A stretch of DNA of 64,000 nucleotides, taken from Spirochaetales bacterium (lineage in GTDB: Bacteria > Spirochaetota > Spirochaetia > DSM-2461). Below, one piece after another: positions 53,014 through 60,851 of this stretch; position 1 is the stretch's first letter, and every line of letters begins with the position of its first letter. The translations under genes and the position numbers were made by a program. A model generated the notes under the pieces. That model did no database searches and was not told where the DNA came from. It saw only the letters and a program-made list of their open reading frames with translations. Location of the stretch: positions 1 to 64,000 of the forward strand of contig QKAW01000057.1 of the NCBI GenBank assembly GCA_003247135.1. Direction: 5' to 3'.

Positions 53014-54801
53014 CTATCCTCGTATTGTAAACAGTTCTTGACCAGCAGTTACCTGATCACCTTGTTTTACACTTATTCTCTCTACAATTCCTGTCTTCTT
53101 TGCGGTAATTGGGGATTCCATTTTCATTGCTTCAAGTACTAAAATTTCTTCACCTTCTTCTACAGAATCTCCTGCTTGAACACTAACTCTTAATACAAGA
53201 CCGGGAAGAGGAGCAATTGTCGCTTCTCCATCACCTGAAGAGACTGGAGTTGATGTTTTATCAATTCCATTGGAAACATTTACATCATACTCTTTTCCAT
53301 TTACTATAGCCTTGCCGTTTTGCATTTCAACAGCGTATTTCTTTCCGTTAACTGATACAGTATATCCACCAGATGTATTTCCGGAGCTTGTCTGTGTTTT
53401 GTCAATTTTTCTAATATTAGCTGTAGCTTTTCCCTGAAGAAAGAGAATTCCTTTCTCTCGGCAGGTGGCAGCAATAAATATATTCTCATCGTTAATAGGT
53501 AGATCTGCATCTTCAAGCATTTTGGTTGCAGCCTTAATCCCAAGAGATGCATCCCGGCCATTAATATCTACAACTTTTTCAGTTGTCGGTTCTAAACCTA
53601 ACTGTTCCTGAGCAATTTCTACAATACGTTTATCCGGTTCACATGGTGTTGTTCCGAAGTAACCTAAAACCATTTTTCCGTAACCATCAGCTATCTTCTT
53701 CCATGGACCAAACATAACATTATTAAATGCCTGTTGGAAATAAAATTGTGAAACCGGGGTTACTGATGTTCCAAAACCACCTCTCTCTACAACTTCTCCC
53801 ATGGCTTTTGTTATATCAGGGTATTTATCCATAAGGTTGTTATCTCTTAACATCTGTGTATTTGCTGTCAATGCACCTCCAGGGAGAGGGGAGAATGGAA
53901 TTAATGGATTAACCGCTTTTGCTTCTGGTGGCATATAGTAGTCTTTTAGACAATCCTTTAGTGTTTCTTCAACTTCTATAATCTTAATAGGATCAATCCC
54001 TAGGTCGAATTTCGATCCTCTTAGAGCATGCCACATTGTCATAACATCTGGTTGACATGTTCCACCTGAAACCGGGTCCAGTGAAAGATCTATTTGCGAA
54101 GCACCTGCTTCTAGGGCAGCTTTATACTGCATAACACATATTCCTGCTGTTTCATGGGAGTGGAATACAATATTCATGTCTTCGCCTAAAAGTTTTCTTG
54201 CCTCTTTTATCGTATCGTAAACTTTGGCAGGAGTACTTGTTCCTGATGCATCTTTAAAACAAATAGAGTCGTATTTAATCCCGGCATCCAATATTTTTTT
54301 TAGAACGGAAGTATAAAATTCTGCTGTATGTGCACCCTCACAACCTGGTGGGAGTTCCATCATAGTTACACAAACTTCGTGCTTTAATCCGGCTTTTAGT
54401 ATACAGTCACCAGAATATATTAAATTGTTGACATCATTCAATGCGTCAAAGTTTCTAATAGTTGTCATTCCATGCTTCTTGAATAGATCAGCATGCAATT
54501 TAATTATATCTCTAGGCTGTGACGCTAGACCAACAACATTAACACCTCTGGACAGTGTCTGTAAATTAGCATCTGGGCCAGTAGCTTTTCTGAAATCATC
54601 CATTACATCAAAGGCATTTTCATTACAATAGAAAAAAGGAGCTTGGAATCTGGCTCCACCACCAGCTTCAAAGTGTCTGATTCCTGCATGAGCAGCAGCT
54701 TCGACTGCAGGCAAGAAATCCTTGGATAGAACTCTGGCTCCATAGACTGATTGAAACCCATCTCTAAAGGCTGTTACCATAAAATTAACACGTTTTTTCA
54801 T
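53014..54801 (-). CDS. oadA: Oxaloacetate decarboxylase subunit alpha with biotin domain
   Basis: A 595-residue subunit. Residues about 5-290 form the carboxyltransferase TIM barrel (VTAFRDGFQSVYGAR start, CFKDASGT with the metal Asp and catalytic Lys, HSHETAG). A PYC-OADA domain follows (to about 460). Residues 525-595 are the biotin carrier with EAMKMESPI, the biotinylated Lys in MKM. It opens KKRVNFMVTAFRDG, a slightly unusual TAFRDG rather than TTLRDA. Pyruvate carboxylase subunit B is the alternative, excluded by the beta and gamma subunits alongside. Confidence 0.93.
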   Translation of the reverse strand: MKKRVNFMVTAFRDGFQSVYGARVLSKDFLPAVEAAAHAGIRHFEAGGGARFQAPFFYCNENAFDVMDDFRKATGPDANLQTLSRGVNVVGLASQPRDIIKLHADLFKKHGMTTIRNFDALNDVNNLIYSGDCILKAGLKHEVCVTMMELPPGCEGAHTAEFYTSVLKKILDAGIKYDSICFKDASGTSTPAKVYDTIKEARKLLGEDMNIVFHSHETAGICVMQYKAALEAGASQIDLSLDPVSGGTCQPDVMTMWHALRGSKFDLGIDPIKIIEVEETLKDCLKDYYMPPEAKAVNPLIPFSPLPGGALTANTQMLRDNNLMDKYPDITKAMGEVVERGGFGTSVTPVSQFYFQQAFNNVMFGPWKKIADGYGKMVLGYFGTTPCEPDKRIVEIAQEQLGLEPTTEKVVDINGRDASLGIKAATKMLEDADLPINDENIFIAATCREKGILFLQGKATANIRKIDKTQTSSGNTSGGYTVSVNGKKYAVEMQNGKAIVNGKEYDVNVSNGIDKTSTPVSSGDGEATIAPLPGLVLRVSVQAGDSVEEGEEILVLEAMKMESPITAKKTGIVERISVKQGDQVTAGQELFTIRG

Positions 54802-55022
54802 AAGTTATTCTCCTTTGTTGTAAAATTCTGAATGGCCGCTATAGAAATGGCTATTTCTACATCTTGGGACACTTTGGTTTTAACCTGTGCCACAACTTCC
54901 TTCTCAGGTGCTACTTTCTGAATGATTTTTGACATAAGCCCCATTGCTAAAACAAGAACAATAAGGAAGACAAAAACCCCAAGCATACCGACTAATGTTA
55001 TAATTATACCTACATCGAACAT
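54798..55022 (-). CDS. oadG: Oxaloacetate decarboxylase subunit gamma
   Basis: A 74-residue protein with one N-terminal span (about residues 6-28) and a short charged, Val/Ile-rich tail, the OadG plan. It anchors the alpha subunit to beta and helps metal binding. It overlaps oadA by four bases (ATGA) and heads the oadGAB-CaCA operon. GGAG precedes the ATG. Confidence 0.8.
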   Translation of the reverse strand: MFDVGIIITLVGMLGVFVFLIVLVLAMGLMSKIIQKVAPEKEVVAQVKTKVSQDVEIAISIAAIQNFTTKENNL

Positions 55023-55102
55023 ACGTTCAACTCCTGCAAAAAGATTGATTAATAGATAAATAGTATTCCATTTGTTTTATGAGTTCAATAGGTGTGGTTG
55101 AG

Positions 55103-55123
55103 TTTGTTGTTAAATTCAACAAA
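55103..55123. promoter_or_regulatory. 7-7-7 dyad upstream of the oad operon
   Basis: TTTGTTG, seven bases, CAACAAA. It lies 80 bp before the oadG start and 14 bp after the cyclase stop. No T-run follows on either strand, so an operator is likelier than a terminator. Confidence 0.35.
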
Positions 55124-55137
55124 CAATTTTGAAAATA

Positions 55138-57882
55138 TTATTTTGAAGTAAGGTTAAAAACACCATCCCAATTTAGTTCAGGCTCTTTCTCAATAAATTT
55201 TTCACATAATTGTATATATCTTATTGAAGGTTTATCATCTGGTGAAATAAGTAAAACTTTCTTAAAAGCTTCCCGGGCTTTTATCCACTCACGCTTTTCA
55301 AAAATTGTTAAAGCTTCTTCAAAGGCATTAACCATATTAATCAGCTCTTCGCTGGCTTCTGATCTAACAGCTAATGGGTTATAGAGTCTTATAGGGTTAT
55401 TTATACCAACTACTCTAACTCTGTCCAGTCTTCTGGCAAGGAATATATCTTCAGTTTTACTCATGGTTCTTTCACTTGCAAGAATCCAGGTTCCGTATTG
55501 CTTGTTTACTCCTTCAAGTCTTGCAGCTATATTTACGTCACTACCCATCATTGTATAGTCCATTTTCTTAGCAGTACCCATGTTTCCTACTACGCAAGGC
55601 CCTGAATTAATACCAATTCTTGTGTGTAGAGGTGTTGGGGTCATATTTTTTTCTTGAAAAACAACGTTTAGCTTATCTTCTTTCTCTTTCATCCTAATAG
55701 CTGTTAAAACTGCTTTTGTTGCATGATCAGGAAGGGGAGCGGGAGCACCAAAGAATCCGATAATGGCATCGCCCTCATATTTATCAATTGTTCCTTTATG
55801 TTCCAGAGCAATATCACTCATTGCTGAGAGGTACTCATTAAGAAGAGTTACAAGTTCATCTGGTGTCAGGTTCTCTGAAATTGTAGAGAAACCTTTAACA
55901 TCTGTAAAAAATGCAGTGATCTCCTTTTCTTCTCCTCCAAGTTTAAGTTTTGAAGGGTCGTTAATAATATCTTTAATAACATCTTCTGAAAGATACTGAC
56001 CAAAAGCATTTTTAATAAATGTCCTGTCTTTAGATGTTGAAAGTAATTTACTTGATATTTTTTGAATAAATACAACAGCAAAACTTAGTAATGGAACCAG
56101 GAAGTTTATATAGTAACCGGTAAATATAAATGTAAAGAGGTATAGCGCTATAACAGTTACGAATAGGCCAAAACCAAGAAGAATGGAATTTACAGCCTCA
56201 TTACGTTTTATTATTAAAGATGATAAAAAAGCAAGTACAAATGCAATTATTATTGATGTCCACATAGGAAGAATAGTTATAAATTTTTCAGAAAAGAGAT
56301 TATTAGCTATTGTTGCATAGATTCCCATATTGTAAAAATTCTCTTCAAAAGGGTTAGAACCAAAGTCAAATGTAGAAGTTGCAGTGTATCCTAGTGTTAC
56401 TGTGGCATCTTTAACAACATTTTTCAAATACTCTTTTTTTGATACCAGATTCTCATAAGTTACTCTTCCATCCTCAAAGATTTTTGTAATTACAGCAGTC
56501 AAATCGTAATAAGGCTTACTCTCTTCCTGGCTGAATTTCTGATTTTTAACAAATCCTTCTACTAGGTCTTTATATAATCTGTCTAAACTAGGGTACTCAT
56601 CAGTGCCATTTAAGAGTTTTCCGGAATTTTCAATAAAGAGTTCTCTGTATTTAATATAATCATCAATATTTTCTTTATTTCCTACCTTTTTTATATCCTC
56701 TGCCATATTATAAAGCTGAATAACATTCTGATAACCTATATCAACAGCATAGGCATTAGTATTTGGATTATTTAGTATTTTGGTTAATATCTGGTTTATT
56801 ACCCTTAAGAGTTCATCATATTCATATAAAAGATAAAAATTAGCGTGGGTAAATGTTTCCTGGTACTCTTTTCCTGCCCAGTAAATAACCAGTTCACCTT
56901 TATCTGTTATTGGTATTTTTAAGTCATAGGGTTCCATCCCATCTTTTTTTATACCTTTAAGAATAATTTTATTTTTATAAACTTCTATATCAGGTTTGCC
57001 GACACGATCCAAATAATATTTAAAAGAGAGCTGAGGATAGTAATATCCATCTTTGTTATAAAGAAGGTCTGTTTTTCTGGTGGCACCATCGGAGTCAAGA
57101 ACTGTAGCTACAAAACCTGAGCCCAGGGTACTTTCCATGATTGGTTGAATAGTAGGATTATTTTCCTCTTTTCTATGAAATGGATCGTGATAAAGTGTTA
57201 TGTTTTTTATTGATTGAGTCTCTTCCAGATATTTATGGAATTCAGGAGAGATGTTTTTTTCAAAACCAATAATATACTCCTCTTCAAAATCGTTTGTTGA
57301 GTATACGTTGTTTGCAAAACTGAAAACTTTTGCTATATATTCATCATAATCCAGGGCGATCTGTTTGGTTTCATCATGAAGATTTTCAAAAAGTTCATCA
57401 TATTGTTCTCCAAGATCATTAATATACTCTTCAGACTCTTCCAGGGCGTATTCATTCTGACCTAACTGACCGCTTGCATAAGCCCTTATTAATTGAGATG
57501 CAAGGCCCAAACTGTTATTTTTTGTTTGATTAATTGTCCCTTCAATGTTTTCCATCTTTGCCAGATTAATTCCTGGAGGTGTCGGATCAACCATTTGTGT
57601 ATCAAGGAGTACATAAGAAGCACCAAGCTCTCTAAGAACAAGAACTCCATCTGCTACGGTGGATCTTTTTAGAGGGTACATGTTTAATTTGTCCAGGGTT
57701 CCATCATCAACCTCAATCTGAAGATACTTTCCATTTTCCTCAAGCAAAGGTTTTATATTTAATGCTGCATCAAATAATTTATAATCAATATCTATCATTA
57801 CTTGAGCATATATCCCAAGAAAGCTGATAGCTGTAACGATAATTAGTGGTATAATAAAACTTGTAAAGCTCTTTTTTTTCAT
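55138..57882 (-). CDS. CHASE2-domain class III adenylate cyclase
   Basis: A 914-residue receptor cyclase. One N-terminal span is followed by a large extracytoplasmic CHASE2 region (to about residue 530; RSTVADGVLVLRELGASYVL with a QMVDPTPPG stretch is typical), then a cluster of spans (about 545-630) and a class III catalytic domain (about 665-850) with both metal Asp (FFTDVKGFS, KYEGDAIIGFFG) and the transition-state Asn/Arg (GSDVNIAARLEG). The Lys in DKYEGD favours ATP. The CHASE2 region carries a long insert. A short helical tail (ALTIFEKREWIKAREAFKKV) resembles TPR. It is divergent from the barrel/FecR genes. Confidence 0.88.
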   Translation of the reverse strand: MKKKSFTSFIIPLIIVTAISFLGIYAQVMIDIDYKLFDAALNIKPLLEENGKYLQIEVDDGTLDKLNMYPLKRSTVADGVLVLRELGASYVLLDTQMVDPTPPGINLAKMENIEGTINQTKNNSLGLASQLIRAYASGQLGQNEYALEESEEYINDLGEQYDELFENLHDETKQIALDYDEYIAKVFSFANNVYSTNDFEEEYIIGFEKNISPEFHKYLEETQSIKNITLYHDPFHRKEENNPTIQPIMESTLGSGFVATVLDSDGATRKTDLLYNKDGYYYPQLSFKYYLDRVGKPDIEVYKNKIILKGIKKDGMEPYDLKIPITDKGELVIYWAGKEYQETFTHANFYLLYEYDELLRVINQILTKILNNPNTNAYAVDIGYQNVIQLYNMAEDIKKVGNKENIDDYIKYRELFIENSGKLLNGTDEYPSLDRLYKDLVEGFVKNQKFSQEESKPYYDLTAVITKIFEDGRVTYENLVSKKEYLKNVVKDATVTLGYTATSTFDFGSNPFEENFYNMGIYATIANNLFSEKFITILPMWTSIIIAFVLAFLSSLIIKRNEAVNSILLGFGLFVTVIALYLFTFIFTGYYINFLVPLLSFAVVFIQKISSKLLSTSKDRTFIKNAFGQYLSEDVIKDIINDPSKLKLGGEEKEITAFFTDVKGFSTISENLTPDELVTLLNEYLSAMSDIALEHKGTIDKYEGDAIIGFFGAPAPLPDHATKAVLTAIRMKEKEDKLNVVFQEKNMTPTPLHTRIGINSGPCVVGNMGTAKKMDYTMMGSDVNIAARLEGVNKQYGTWILASERTMSKTEDIFLARRLDRVRVVGINNPIRLYNPLAVRSEASEELINMVNAFEEALTIFEKREWIKAREAFKKVLLISPDDKPSIRYIQLCEKFIEKEPELNWDGVFNLTSK

Positions 57883-57971
57883 AATTAAACCTTTAATTCT
57901 TGTAAATTATTAGATACTGATTTAATTTTAGGTTATAATTAAAAGAAAAAGCAAGGGAGTTAATTTATCTT

Positions 57972-59201
57972 ATGAAAAAACGTTTCTTATTTATCTATAT
58001 AGCTCTAATTATTTCTTATTCTCAGGGGTTAAAGGTTGATTATGGTCTATCTGCCGATTCATTTATCGGAGGGACACTGTCAGAAAGCCCAAGTTTATTT
58101 GGTTATGAGAAAGCATCTGTTTATGCATCCTTTCAGTTTTCTGATGATATTAGTATGGCATTTGATGGGTTTTATAAATTTTTATATAGCTCAACAACTA
58201 CTGCCAATTACCTCGATTTCGAAACTATTGTAGCAATTTTTCCAGTTGGAAATATCGCTTTTCAGCTAGGTCGTAACAATTTCTCTGATTTTTCAGGTGA
58301 TATCATCTCCCATAAACTGGATGGAGTTATGATTAATTTACCCCTTGGATTTGCGGATTTAACAGCAAAAGTAGGTTATTCCGGTTTAGTGAACAGAAAT
58401 GATATAACTATATTATCTGCTTCCGATGAAACTGGGCAGATAAACAGATTAATCGAGAGTGTGGACATTGTAAAAGAGTTTGATATTACTACTATTTGGG
58501 GTTCTTTCGTATCTTATCAGGCACTTAATGATTATATGACAAAGGACTTGGGAATTTATCTTGGTGGTGGTATCAGTGGGGCATTTACTGGGGATATGTT
58601 TTATTCTCTTCGAAGCAATTTCAAAACAGGACTTTTCAATTACAAAGATAGTGTAACAGTTGAATCAGCTGGAGCACCGATTGTTGCAGGAATGGGTGTT
58701 TTATCTTTAAGCTGGTATATAAATATGGAAGATGATCTTATAAATTCACTCTCTCCATATGTTACTTTAGATTTTGGTGTAAGTTCCGGTGACGGTAATT
58801 TAGCCAAAGCTGATTTAGGTGTTCAGCAGTCAGGAATATCTAGTGGTGTTTCAATATACTCTCCAATTATGAAGAGTAGTCCAGGTGTAATTTACAGTGT
58901 AAATAATCAGAATCTAACTTATTTTAAACTGGGAATATCCGCATCACCACTAAAAAATCTTCAGGCTCAAATAGTCTCCACTGCATTTTTTAGAACCGTT
59001 AAAGGTGTAATGTCTGATACCAGCGTTGATAAAAATGCTGAAGGAAATTATATAGGTACAGAATTGAGTTTAACAGGAAATTACAGACTATTTTCTGATT
59101 TGGGTATTACCTTTGTTTCAGGTTTATTTATTCCTGACGGTACAGTTCTTGTTTCAAAAGTATCAGGATTGATTTCTGCATATGTATCATTGAGCTTATA
59201 G
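57972..59201 (+). CDS. Outer-membrane beta-barrel-like protein
   Basis: A 409-residue protein with a signal peptide ending near residue 17 (SYSQG). The mature part has regularly spaced amphipathic strands with aromatic belts and a final strand ending SLSL, in the manner of an outer-membrane barrel. No family recognised. GGGAG lies 11 bases before the ATG. It is divergent from the CHASE2 cyclase (89 bp gap) and nine bases ahead of the FecR-domain gene. Confidence 0.7.
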   Translation: MKKRFLFIYIALIISYSQGLKVDYGLSADSFIGGTLSESPSLFGYEKASVYASFQFSDDISMAFDGFYKFLYSSTTTANYLDFETIVAIFPVGNIAFQLGRNNFSDFSGDIISHKLDGVMINLPLGFADLTAKVGYSGLVNRNDITILSASDETGQINRLIESVDIVKEFDITTIWGSFVSYQALNDYMTKDLGIYLGGGISGAFTGDMFYSLRSNFKTGLFNYKDSVTVESAGAPIVAGMGVLSLSWYINMEDDLINSLSPYVTLDFGVSSGDGNLAKADLGVQQSGISSGVSIYSPIMKSSPGVIYSVNNQNLTYFKLGISASPLKNLQAQIVSTAFFRTVKGVMSDTSVDKNAEGNYIGTELSLTGNYRLFSDLGITFVSGLFIPDGTVLVSKVSGLISAYVSLSL

Positions 59202-59210
59202 GAGTGTTTT

Positions 59211-59981
59211 ATGAAAAGAATATTAGTTACTTTAATTCTTATATTTAGTTTTATTAATTTATACTCAACAACTGTTAAAAGTTTTTCCGGAAAAGTGAAA
59301 GTTCGTTATGAAGGTGAGTCCGCCTGGAGTGAAATAACAGTTGGTCTTGAGTTGCCTGCAAACGCAACGGTATCTACAGGGTTTAATTCCAAAATAGTTC
59401 TTGATCTAGGAAATTCGACTACTGTAGATGTTTTGCCACTAACCCGAATGACTGTAGGTGAGATTACAGAAAATGGTGATTCTATAAAAACTTCCTTGAC
59501 TCTTCAAGGTGGAAAAATTACTGCTGATGTTGGTAAGATTGAGGGGAAAATTACAGATTTCAGAATTAAAAGTCCTGTGGCAACAGCTTCTGTAAGAGGG
59601 ACAAAGTTTAGTTTTACTGGGAATTCTTTAGTGGTTACCCGGGGTGTTGTGGCATTTGCTCCAACGGTAAAGGAGCCGGGATCAGGTGAAGCTGTTAATG
59701 ATATTAAGTTCGATGATAATAAAAGTGTAGCTGTTAGAGCAGGTGGACGTACTGAGTTAACTGCTCCCGGAGGAAAGCCTGTAAAACCTCAGGTAGCTGT
59801 TCAGAAAGTTCGTGAAGTTAGAAGTTCTACTAAGCCAGTTGTTTTAAAACGTGATAGAACTCCAAAATCTGTAACTAATTCAGAAATTAAAGATAGTGCT
59901 CCAGTTCCTGGTGAAGTAAAAAGTAATATTGAAGGTTTTAAAAGAGTTAAAATAGAAGTTGCTCCTATAGAGTATAATTAA
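59211..59981 (+). CDS. FecR-domain secreted protein
   Basis: A 256-residue protein with a signal peptide (residues 1-19). Residues about 20-165 match the FecR beta domain: a first strand GKVKVRYEGESAWSEI, a mid segment TVSTGFNSKIVLDLG, and VASVRGTKFSF-like text (reads PVATASVRGTKFSFTG). A basic Lys/Pro/Val-rich tail follows. Unlike iron-sensing FecR it has no cytoplasmic or membrane part. CHASE2 cyclases and FecR proteins are often neighbours, which supports a shared signalling or envelope role (inference). GGAG precedes the ATG. Confidence 0.85.
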   Translation: MKRILVTLILIFSFINLYSTTVKSFSGKVKVRYEGESAWSEITVGLELPANATVSTGFNSKIVLDLGNSTTVDVLPLTRMTVGEITENGDSIKTSLTLQGGKITADVGKIEGKITDFRIKSPVATASVRGTKFSFTGNSLVVTRGVVAFAPTVKEPGSGEAVNDIKFDDNKSVAVRAGGRTELTAPGGKPVKPQVAVQKVREVRSSTKPVVLKRDRTPKSVTNSEIKDSAPVPGEVKSNIEGFKRVKIEVAPIEYN

Positions 59982-60023
59982 TTATTATTAATTTATTCCG
60001 CAACTAAAAATGAGAGGTTTAGA

Positions 60024-60776
60024 GTGAAAAAGTTTTTTATATTTATATTTGTTTTAATTACTGGTGTTTCAATTTCTTTTGGACAGTCTGATGAACTTTT
60101 GGATAAATTATATCAGAATGATCTGGCAGATACTTTTTATACTTCGTTGATTGTTTTACAAGCTTCTGGAAACTTGAGTGATGAAGCTTCCTTAGAAGAT
60201 GCAAAAGAGTTTCTTATGGGTACTAAATGGGGAGAATCTGTTTTAAAGGATGAAGGTTTTATCACTACCGGTGGGTTTTCATTACTTGTAATGGAGTCCT
60301 TCAATCTTCCTCATGGATTAATATATAATATTCTACCTATTAGAAGGTATGCTCTTAAAGAGATGGTTTATCTTGGTTATTTAGTTGGGAATCCCTATTC
60401 TGATGATTTAATGTCCAGTTTTGATGTTATTTATGCTTTATCATCTATTCCTGTTGATGAGAATATCAATAAAAATTATGTAAGTCCTGTGCCTGAAGTT
60501 GAACCGACTACAGTTGAACCAGCTAAAGTTGAACCAGCTAAAGTTGAACCGGCTAAAGTTGAACCGGCTAAAGTTGAACCGGCTAAAGTTGAACCGGCTA
60601 AAGTTGAACCGGCTAAAGTTGAACCTGTTACAGTTGAACCAGCTAAAGTAGAACCAGCTAAAGTAGAACCAGCTAAAGTAGAACCAGCTAAAGTAGAACC
60701 TGTTACAGTTGAACCGGCGACAGTTGAACCGACTACAGTTGAACCGACTACAGTTGAACCAGCTACAGTTGAGTAG
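60024..60776 (+). CDS. Secreted protein with VEPxx repeat tail
   Basis: A 250-residue protein. Signal peptide (residues 1-20), then a helical domain of about 135 residues without known family, and from residue 159 eighteen copies of a five-residue repeat ([20 protein letters not shown]) to the C-terminus. Extended Pro-rich repeats of this kind can span periplasm or cell wall, like TonB-type linkers. Start GTG at 60024, chosen because GAGAGG sits six bases ahead. It follows the FecR gene by 42 bp and probably belongs to the same unit. Confidence 0.65.
   Translation: MKKFFIFIFVLITGVSISFGQSDELLDKLYQNDLADTFYTSLIVLQASGNLSDEASLEDAKEFLMGTKWGESVLKDEGFITTGGFSLLVMESFNLPHGLIYNILPIRRYALKEMVYLGYLVGNPYSDDLMSSFDVIYALSSIPVDENINKNYVSPVPEVEPTTVEPAKVEPAKVEPAKVEPAKVEPAKVEPAKVEPAKVEPVTVEPAKVEPAKVEPAKVEPAKVEPVTVEPATVEPTTVEPTTVEPATVE
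60498..60767 (+). repeat. 15-bp coding tandem repeat, 18 copies
   Basis: Eighteen units of the type GTTGAACCGGCTAAA with a few synonymous (GTT/GTA, CCG/CCA) and coding variants. Blocks of identical variants lie next to each other, which indicates recent unit duplication. Because the unit is a multiple of three the frame is kept whatever the number. Confidence 0.9.
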
Positions 60777-60839
60777 ATGAAGGTAATTTTAATATTAAAT
60801 ATAAGAGGCTATTTACTATTCTTTAGCCAGGTTTTTAAT

Positions 60840-60845
60840 TACAAT
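60840..60845 (+). promoter_or_regulatory. -10 element of leaderless M16 peptidase gene
   Basis: TACAAT ends six bases before the ATG at 60852; no Shine-Dalgarno is present. Confidence 0.5.
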
Positions 60846-60851
60846 TAGTCT

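Noticed and set aside
60498-60767. CRISPR array or integron repeats
   Set aside because: The 15-bp units are in frame inside an open reading frame with no spacers.
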